DNA of 11,287 nt from contig JAUWNO010000034.1 of NCBI GenBank assembly GCA_030612605.1, positions 1 through 11,287 of the forward strand. Direction: 5' to 3'. Source of the stretch: Armatimonadota bacterium (GTDB taxonomy: Bacteria; Cloacimonadota; Cloacimonadia; Cloacimonadales; TCS61). The notes beneath the pieces are model-generated. The model searched no databases. It was not told where the DNA came from and saw only the letters and a program-made list of their open reading frames with translations. Of this stretch, positions 7,218-11,287 are shown piece by piece. Each line of letters opens with the position of its first letter. Positions within the stretch are counted from its first letter, which is position 1. The position numbers were made by a program, and so were the translations under genes.

Positions 7218-8912
7218 ATGAAAAAAAGAAAATATTATTTTTTAGTCATTTTTCTTCTCGTTATTTCTTTGATTATTCTTATCAGTTGTCAAAGTACAGA
7301 ATTCGAACATGAAGTGATTAATATGGACGAATTGATTGTTAGTCCTGATTTTACTTTCAGTACTAATCGCCTTGTAACTATTAATCTGACTTCTTTAAAT
7401 GTCGAACAAGAAAATGAGCCGTCTGTTTATTTCCGGCTTTACAAGCAAAATCCAGATGTATATGATGCAGATATTATTTTATCTGCTTTGACAAACGCGG
7501 ATGGAGAATATGAGAAAGCGATTCCAATTCCAAGCTATTACCGCGAAATTTATTTAAAAACTTCAGATGGTTTACCTGCCCAAGAATTATCAATAGGCAT
7601 TACGGGAGCTGATGAAGGAGTGATTGAAGAATCGTTTGTCTATAACCCACTTCATATTCCCACAGGAACTGCAAGGGACGGTTTGAGAGATTTTACTCCG
7701 GTTTATGGAACTTACGGTGTCTTTGATTTCACATTATACAATGTGGTAAATAATTGCAATGGTACAACATCAATCACTATAAAAGTACAAAATAATGATT
7801 CTCATGAACTTAGTTATGTTGCTTGTGGATTACCATCTGGTGTTGTCCCATCAGAACCTGATGATGGTGTTACATATTATGGAGTAATTGGAACTTATAC
7901 AGTTGAAAATCCTACAAATAATCCTTTTTATTCAATCAAGTTTGAAACAATGTCAAATGGACCCAATAATGGAGAAGAAGATACATTTATTTATATCATT
8001 CCCACTAATTTCGTTTTAGCAATGATATCAATGGAGATCTATGCTAAAGCAGGTGGTAATACTGGTCAATTTATGTTTCCTTTTGCCTGGCTAGGAGGAG
8101 ATTGTACTTATAATGAATACTATGACGGAACATTAGCTTGGGAAGATTACTGGCCCTTCGAGGGTGATTATGATATCAATGATTTAATTATTGATTACCA
8201 TACTGTTCGAATTGGAACTGCATCTGGTACTTTTGTGCGAGACAGCACGAAATTTACTTTCCGGGCATCCGGAGCAAGTTATACAAATGGTTTCGCCTTT
8301 CAATTTCCCGAACATATAACAGTGGATGGTGGTATTACTACTTATAATTCCGATGTTAATGCATATGTCGAAGCTGATAACAGAACCATCATTTTAACAG
8401 ACAATATTAGAAATATTGATAGCAGCATTCCTGAAACTGGTTTTATAAATACCGATCCCATTGATCCCTATATTACTCCGGTAACATTTACAGTGACCAT
8501 TCCAATTGCTGAAAGTTCAAGTAGTGATGATTATCCCTGGTTGTTTCCACCCTATAATCCGTTCATCTTTACAAATTACAATAGAAATCTCGAGATACAT
8601 TTGCCGGATTATCCACCAACAGATTTAGCAGATGTAAGTTTGTTCGGAACAGGAGATGATATCAGTGATCCGGATGATCCGAATGAAGATGGAGCTTATG
8701 GAGTTGGTCTCTGGTATAGAACAGCGAATTATCTGCCATGGGCTTTTCATATTGCTGAAACTTGTGATTATCCAATTGAGAAAGCTCAGATCACATCAGC
8801 ATTTCTTCATTTCGCAGAATGGGCGATCAGTGATGGAGAAGACTATCAGGATTGGTATTCTAATACCAGTTCTGGTTATAGAGACGATGATTATATTTAT
8901 GATGTGCCTTAA
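7218..8912 (+). CDS. Secreted LruC-domain lipoprotein
   Basis: 564 aa. A lipoprotein signal (KKRK, hydrophobic 7-22, lipobox LISC, acylated Cys24) directs it to an envelope membrane. Residues about 48-135 look like a small beta-rich carrier module (VYFRLYKQNP, DADIILSALTNADGEYEKAI). Residues about 160-280 are a second beta-rich module that I cannot name, with Cys180 and Cys203 possibly paired. The C-terminal half (about 285-562) matches the LruC/DUF4842-type domain: LAWEDYWPFEGDYDINDLIIDYH, where DYDINDL looks like a calcium-binding loop, then PWAFHIAETCDYPIEKAQIT and a tail with AEWAISDGEDYQDWY. The acidic stretch DDISDPDDPNEDG may also bind calcium. The molecular function of the family is not established; Leptospira LruC is a known envelope lipoprotein. 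AGGAGG five bases before the ATG fixes the start. A sigma-54 promoter and two palindromes lie upstream, implying control by the adjacent two-component system. Confidence 0.85.
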   Translation: MKKRKYYFLVIFLLVISLIILISCQSTEFEHEVINMDELIVSPDFTFSTNRLVTINLTSLNVEQENEPSVYFRLYKQNPDVYDADIILSALTNADGEYEKAIPIPSYYREIYLKTSDGLPAQELSIGITGADEGVIEESFVYNPLHIPTGTARDGLRDFTPVYGTYGVFDFTLYNVVNNCNGTTSITIKVQNNDSHELSYVACGLPSGVVPSEPDDGVTYYGVIGTYTVENPTNNPFYSIKFETMSNGPNNGEEDTFIYIIPTNFVLAMISMEIYAKAGGNTGQFMFPFAWLGGDCTYNEYYDGTLAWEDYWPFEGDYDINDLIIDYHTVRIGTASGTFVRDSTKFTFRASGASYTNGFAFQFPEHITVDGGITTYNSDVNAYVEADNRTIILTDNIRNIDSSIPETGFINTDPIDPYITPVTFTVTIPIAESSSSDDYPWLFPPYNPFIFTNYNRNLEIHLPDYPPTDLADVSLFGTGDDISDPDDPNEDGAYGVGLWYRTANYLPWAFHIAETCDYPIEKAQITSAFLHFAEWAISDGEDYQDWYSNTSSGYRDDDYIYDVP

Positions 8913-8940
8913 AAAATTGTAATTCCTGAATATTGGGTTG

Positions 8941-8974
8941 AAAAGAGAGGGGAGATTTCTCCTCTCTTTTTGTT
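8941..8974. terminator. Bidirectional intrinsic terminator between convergent lipoprotein genes
   Basis: AAAAGAGAGG plus GGAG pairs with CTCCTCTCTTTT to form a stem of about 12 bp with a small bulge and a short ATTT loop, followed by TTTTTG on the plus strand. On the minus strand the same hairpin also ends in TTTT. It lies 28 bases after the LruC gene stop and directly beyond the stop of the convergent gene, so it can serve both. Confidence 0.82.
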
Positions 8975-9587
8975 ATCTGTAAATAAATTCGATCCTTACA
9001 AAAGATTCTGTAAAACCACTGATAATTTTTACGGTAATTTTTTTTACACCTCTTCTTCTGAGTTCTCTACTCGAAAAATATTCGGCAGGAACTTTGTGAG
9101 GAATTTTTGATTTCATTACACCGCTCATATCGTAATATTCTGTTTCAATATCTCCAAAAAAGCGATAATAATATGAAAATGGTATTACTTTGGGTCTGCC
9201 ATAATAACTCGTTAATTCACCTTTGCTTTTTTTATAAATATAATCCAGTTCAACATAATCATCGATAGTGTAATCCCTGGGGAATTTATCGAGGGAGTAT
9301 TCCAAACCGGCAGAAACCAATCTGTTTTTATCGAAATGGTAAAATTCTATCCAGTCCAAAAAAGCAGAATCAGCTACTGCAGTGATTCTGAATTTTTTCA
9401 TTAATATTAATTTGTCAGCTACAAAATCCCGAATCTGACCTTGCAAAAGTCCTTTATCCAGATTCACGAATTTATCCAATTGTTTTAGCCTGGGATTCAG
9501 GTCATAATCAATGGCGATGTGTTTTTTTATGGTACAACTGAAAAGAATAAAGATAAAGAATACAAAGATAAAATATTTTTTTTTCAT
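8973..9587 (-). CDS. Uncharacterised lipoprotein
   Basis: 204 aa. The N-terminus MKKKYFIFVFFIFILFSC is a lipoprotein signal with predicted acylated Cys18 (lipobox LFSC), so the mature protein of about 187 residues should sit in the cell envelope. I recognise no domain. The mature part is rich in charged and aromatic residues, with DYTIDDYVELDYIYKK, YYGRPKVIPFSYYYRFFGD and a C-terminal pattern of alternating hydrophobics (KKITVKIISGFTESFVRIEFIYR), suggesting beta structure. A fold resembling small LolA/GldN-like or DUF lipoproteins cannot be decided by eye. GAGGG seven bases before the ATG supports the start, and a sigma-70-like promoter lies upstream. It converges on the LruC gene across a shared terminator and so is separately expressed. 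Confidence 0.85.
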   Translation of the reverse strand: MKKKYFIFVFFIFILFSCTIKKHIAIDYDLNPRLKQLDKFVNLDKGLLQGQIRDFVADKLILMKKFRITAVADSAFLDWIEFYHFDKNRLVSAGLEYSLDKFPRDYTIDDYVELDYIYKKSKGELTSYYGRPKVIPFSYYYRFFGDIETEYYDMSGVMKSKIPHKVPAEYFSSRELRRRGVKKITVKIISGFTESFVRIEFIYR

Positions 9588-9613
9588 AATTTGCCCTCAA
9601 TAAAGACAAAAAT

Positions 9614-9641
9614 AAAATAATTCATCGCACATTTCTGTCAA
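9614..9641 (-). promoter_or_regulatory. Sigma-70-type promoter of the uncharacterised lipoprotein gene
   Basis: On the minus strand a perfect TTGACA (9641-9636) is followed after 16 bases by TATTTT (9619-9614), matching TATAAT at four positions. Transcription would start near 9607, leaving about 20 leader bases that include the GAGGG ribosome site. Confidence 0.45.
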
Positions 9642-9667
9642 ACAAAAGATTTGGAACATTTCTCTAT

Positions 9668-9779
9668 TACCTTGAAAAGGTTTAAAAGTTTTACTTCTTG
9701 TTGAACCTTTTCAACGGTTTTGTTTGTTACTAAAGTCTCTTTAGTAACACGATGAATCGAGAAACTCCGTTTCGGACTT
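9668..9779 (+). repeat. Interspersed palindromic repeat, copy B
   Basis: Hairpin 1 pairs TTGAAAAGGTT (9672-9682) with AACCTTTTCAA (9704-9714). After four bases it runs straight into the segment shared with copy A (9718-9750, identical over 33 bases), containing the TGTTACTAAAG/CTTTAGTAACA hairpin, then a stretch 24/29 identical to 4086-4114. A further TTTTCAAGGTTGG at about 9799-9811 echoes one arm of hairpin 1. The 455-base spacer between the divergent genes (9588-10042) consists mainly of this repeat plus an AT-rich leader. The open frame crossing it on the minus strand is not a gene. Confidence 0.75.
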
Positions 9780-9833
9780 ATCCTCTGGGTGTAACCATTT
9801 TCAAGGTTGGAAGAACGAGCGTACATTTTTATA

Positions 9834-9864
9834 TTGACAAACATTCATAAATGCAGAATTTAAA
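9834..9864 (+). promoter_or_regulatory. Possible promoter of the binding-protein operon
   Basis: A perfect TTGACA (9834-9839) is followed after 19 bases by TTTAAA (9859-9864), which matches TATAAT at four positions. The spacer is longer than ideal. If correct, transcription would start near 9871, at the foot of the stem-loop at 9870-9901, leaving a leader of about 170 bases. Confidence 0.3.
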
Positions 9865-9869
9865 AAATG

Positions 9870-9901
9870 TTTTTCAGGACTTCTTTTATAGTTCTGAAAA
9901 A
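9870..9901 (+). other. Stem-loop in the leader of the binding-protein operon
   Basis: TTTTTCAGGACT (9870-9881) pairs with AGTTCTGAAAAA (9890-9901): 12 pairs including one G-U, loop of eight bases. It is preceded by an A-tract and has no clear U-tract after it. It could be a leader structure or a weak terminator-like element. Confidence 0.4.
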
Positions 9902-10042
9902 TTAGCCCACAATTTTTACTTAGGAAAAAGATGAAGAGAAAATTATTTTGCATAAATTTGGATTTTAAATCCCTAAAATTATCAATTTTATTTCAATTAT
10001 ATGAATCTTAAAAAGAAAGATAAAAAAATCAGAGGAGGGAAA

Positions 10043-10885
10043 GTGCGTGTTAGGTTTAGAGGATTGCTGTTTATTTGTTTTTTTGTATTCTTTAGCTCGA
10101 TTTGTTGGGCAGGAGAGGTTTTTGAAAAAGTTCAAGAAAGTGGGATTGTAAGAATTGGACTCGAAAATGATATTATCCCATCAGCTTTTATCAATGAAGA
10201 GAATCAGTGGGTTGGGTTTGAGGTAGATATGGCTGAAGCTCTTGTGGAACATCTTAAAAAATATGTTGGAAAAGAACTGAAGATTGAACGTGTGAAAGTA
10301 GATAATGAAACTCGAATTTCTTTTGTAGTTTCCGGAAAGGTAGATTTAAGCATTTCCAATATGACTCACACCAAAAAGCGGGATGATTTCATCGACTTTT
10401 CCATCACCTATTTTTGTGATGGTCAGAAGATCCTGGCAAAGAAAGGTAAATTCGAGAAGCTGGATGATTTCGCAGGAAAGTTGATTACTGTGGAAAAAGG
10501 AACAACAGCAGAAATGAAGGCTGTCGAAATTTTAACAAAAATTGGAGTTCAGAAACCTGAACAATACATATTAGCAAGAAGAGTTACAGAGTGTTATGAG
10601 CTTCTTAAAAATGATGAAGTTGACGGCTGGCTAAATGATAGTTCAATTCTTATTGGGTATTCAGCTCTTGAACCTGGAAAATATGAACTGGTTGGTGATT
10701 TCCTCAGTAACGAACCCTACGGAATGGGTTTGCCGGAAAATGACAGTGATTGGCGGGATGCAGTTAACTTTGCCATTCAGGATATCTGGATTGACGGAAC
10801 ATACTTGAATATCTACAATAAATGGTATGGACCGGATTCTTCATTTTATCTTCCAATGAGCAAACAAATCGAAATCTGGCCTTAA
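10043..10885 (+). CDS. Periplasmic solute-binding protein family 3 (amino-acid type)
   Basis: 280 aa from GTG 10043. AGGAGG lies four bases before that GTG, and the start gives a standard Sec signal: MRVRFR, hydrophobic core, likely cleavage after ICWA (Ala23). The longer frame from ATG 10001 has no ribosome site and would add 14 charged residues before the signal. The mature part is a family-3 binding protein (about 30-262): GFEVDM (58-63), the ligand segment SNMTHTKKRDDF in which Arg113 should bind an alpha-carboxylate, and NDSS (Asp199) where the amino group is normally held. This suggests a polar amino acid or similar small ligand; which one cannot be read. A second solute-binding lipoprotein gene starts 28 bases later. 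No permease or ATPase is visible, so the role could be uptake or presenting ligand to a sensor. Confidence 0.87.
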   Translation: MRVRFRGLLFICFFVFFSSICWAGEVFEKVQESGIVRIGLENDIIPSAFINEENQWVGFEVDMAEALVEHLKKYVGKELKIERVKVDNETRISFVVSGKVDLSISNMTHTKKRDDFIDFSITYFCDGQKILAKKGKFEKLDDFAGKLITVEKGTTAEMKAVEILTKIGVQKPEQYILARRVTECYELLKNDEVDGWLNDSSILIGYSALEPGKYELVGDFLSNEPYGMGLPENDSDWRDAVNFAIQDIWIDGTYLNIYNKWYGPDSSFYLPMSKQIEIWP

Positions 10886-10913
10886 AAAATATTGTTAAAC
10901 AAAAGGGGGAGAA

Positions 10914-11287
10914 GTGAGAAAATATATTTTTAGTTTAAGTATTTTTGTATTTATAATTTTTTCAGGATGCGGCAAAGTTCCAAAAAAAGTTTTACTCATT
11001 TTTAGTTATCATCCGGAATATTCGTGGGTAAAGGAACAAACAAAAGGTGTGGAAGATATTCTCGCGGATAAAGTTTATAATCAAGAGGATGAAACGATTA
11101 TCCAAAATAGTAAATACAAAATTGAAAAATTCTATCTGGATACAAAAAGAAAGACAAGTCTGGAATGGAAAACTGAAATTTCTGAAAAAGCAATTGAAAA
11201 AATTAATCAATTCAAACCTGATATTGTTATTGTATTTGATGATAATGCTTGCGAATTGGTAGCAAAACAATACATCGGGAAAAAACT
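10914..11287 (+). CDS. ABC_sub_bind-type solute-binding lipoprotein, C-terminus cut by window edge
   Basis: The reading frame runs from GTG 10914 through the right edge (124 complete codons). MRKYIFSLSIFVFIIFSGC is a lipoprotein signal with predicted acylated Cys19. The start codon follows AGGGGG by four bases; no ATG is available nearby. The mature N-terminus, KKVLLIFSYHPEYSWVKEQT, then KFYLDTKR and KPDIVIVFDDNACELVA, follows the beta-alpha-beta pattern of type I periplasmic binding folds in the ABC substrate-binding family (PF04392-like), whose members often sit beside PAS sensor kinases as well as transporters. Only about the first 100 mature residues are visible, so the family call is moderate. 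It is probably co-transcribed with the family-3 binding protein, as only 28 bases lie between with no terminator. Confidence 0.72.
   Translation, partial: MRKYIFSLSIFVFIIFSGCGKVPKKVLLIFSYHPEYSWVKEQTKGVEDILADKVYNQEDETIIQNSKYKIEKFYLDTKRKTSLEWKTEISEKAIEKINQFKPDIVIVFDDNACELVAKQYIGKK

Noticed and set aside
4053..9750. CRISPR-like repeats
   Set aside because: The 33-base identical segment occurs only twice, more than 5 kb apart, with no spacer periodicity and no cas genes.
9638..9844. 68-codon open frame on the minus strand
   Set aside because: It lies across repeat copy B, has no ribosome site, and its sequence is explained by the hairpins of the repeat.

Overview
This window is an AT-rich (roughly one-third GC by eye) bacterial segment dominated by signal transduction. 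The genes have lipoprotein and Sec signals, an LruC-domain lipoprotein and NtrB/NtrC-type regulators, and the spacers carry C-rich palindromic repeats. That points to a Gram-negative of the FCB superphylum, possibly a Cloacimonadota-like lineage. The taxonomic call is inference and only moderately secure. No rRNA, tRNA, CRISPR array, transposase or phage gene was seen.

Left part, minus strand: a membrane sensor (TM, Cache-like sensor region, TM, HAMP, PAS) runs off the left edge (1-1219). It is preceded by a 270-base spacer largely filled by a 206-bp MITE-like element with 31-bp terminal inverted repeats. Upstream of that is a complete 745-aa membrane-anchored hybrid histidine kinase (1490-3727).

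Centre, plus strand: a 521-base divergent spacer with stem-loops and one copy of an interspersed palindromic repeat leads into a two-gene operon. It encodes a soluble PAS histidine kinase (4249-5577) and, 12 bases on, a sigma-54-dependent NtrC-family regulator (5590-6966). Next comes a 251-base spacer with two near-identical 14-bp palindromes and a -24/-12 (GG-N10-GC) promoter, then a 564-aa LruC-domain lipoprotein (7218-8912). The simplest reading is a self-contained circuit: the kinase phosphorylates the regulator, which binds the palindromes and activates sigma-54 transcription of the lipoprotein. A bidirectional terminator separates this gene from a convergent unknown lipoprotein (8973-9587, minus).

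Right part: a 455-base divergent spacer holds the second copy of the interspersed repeat. It is followed by a family-3 periplasmic amino-acid-type binding protein (10043-10885, with a GTG start preferred over the longer ATG). After 28 bases comes a lipoprotein of the ABC_sub_bind type (10914 to the right edge, incomplete). No permease or ATPase is visible, so these binding proteins may serve transport or sensing.

The most notable content is the NtrBC-like/sigma-54/LruC lipoprotein circuit with its visible operators. Also notable are the two repeat copies placed in both divergent spacers, and the strongly matching PAS cores of the two divergently transcribed kinases.
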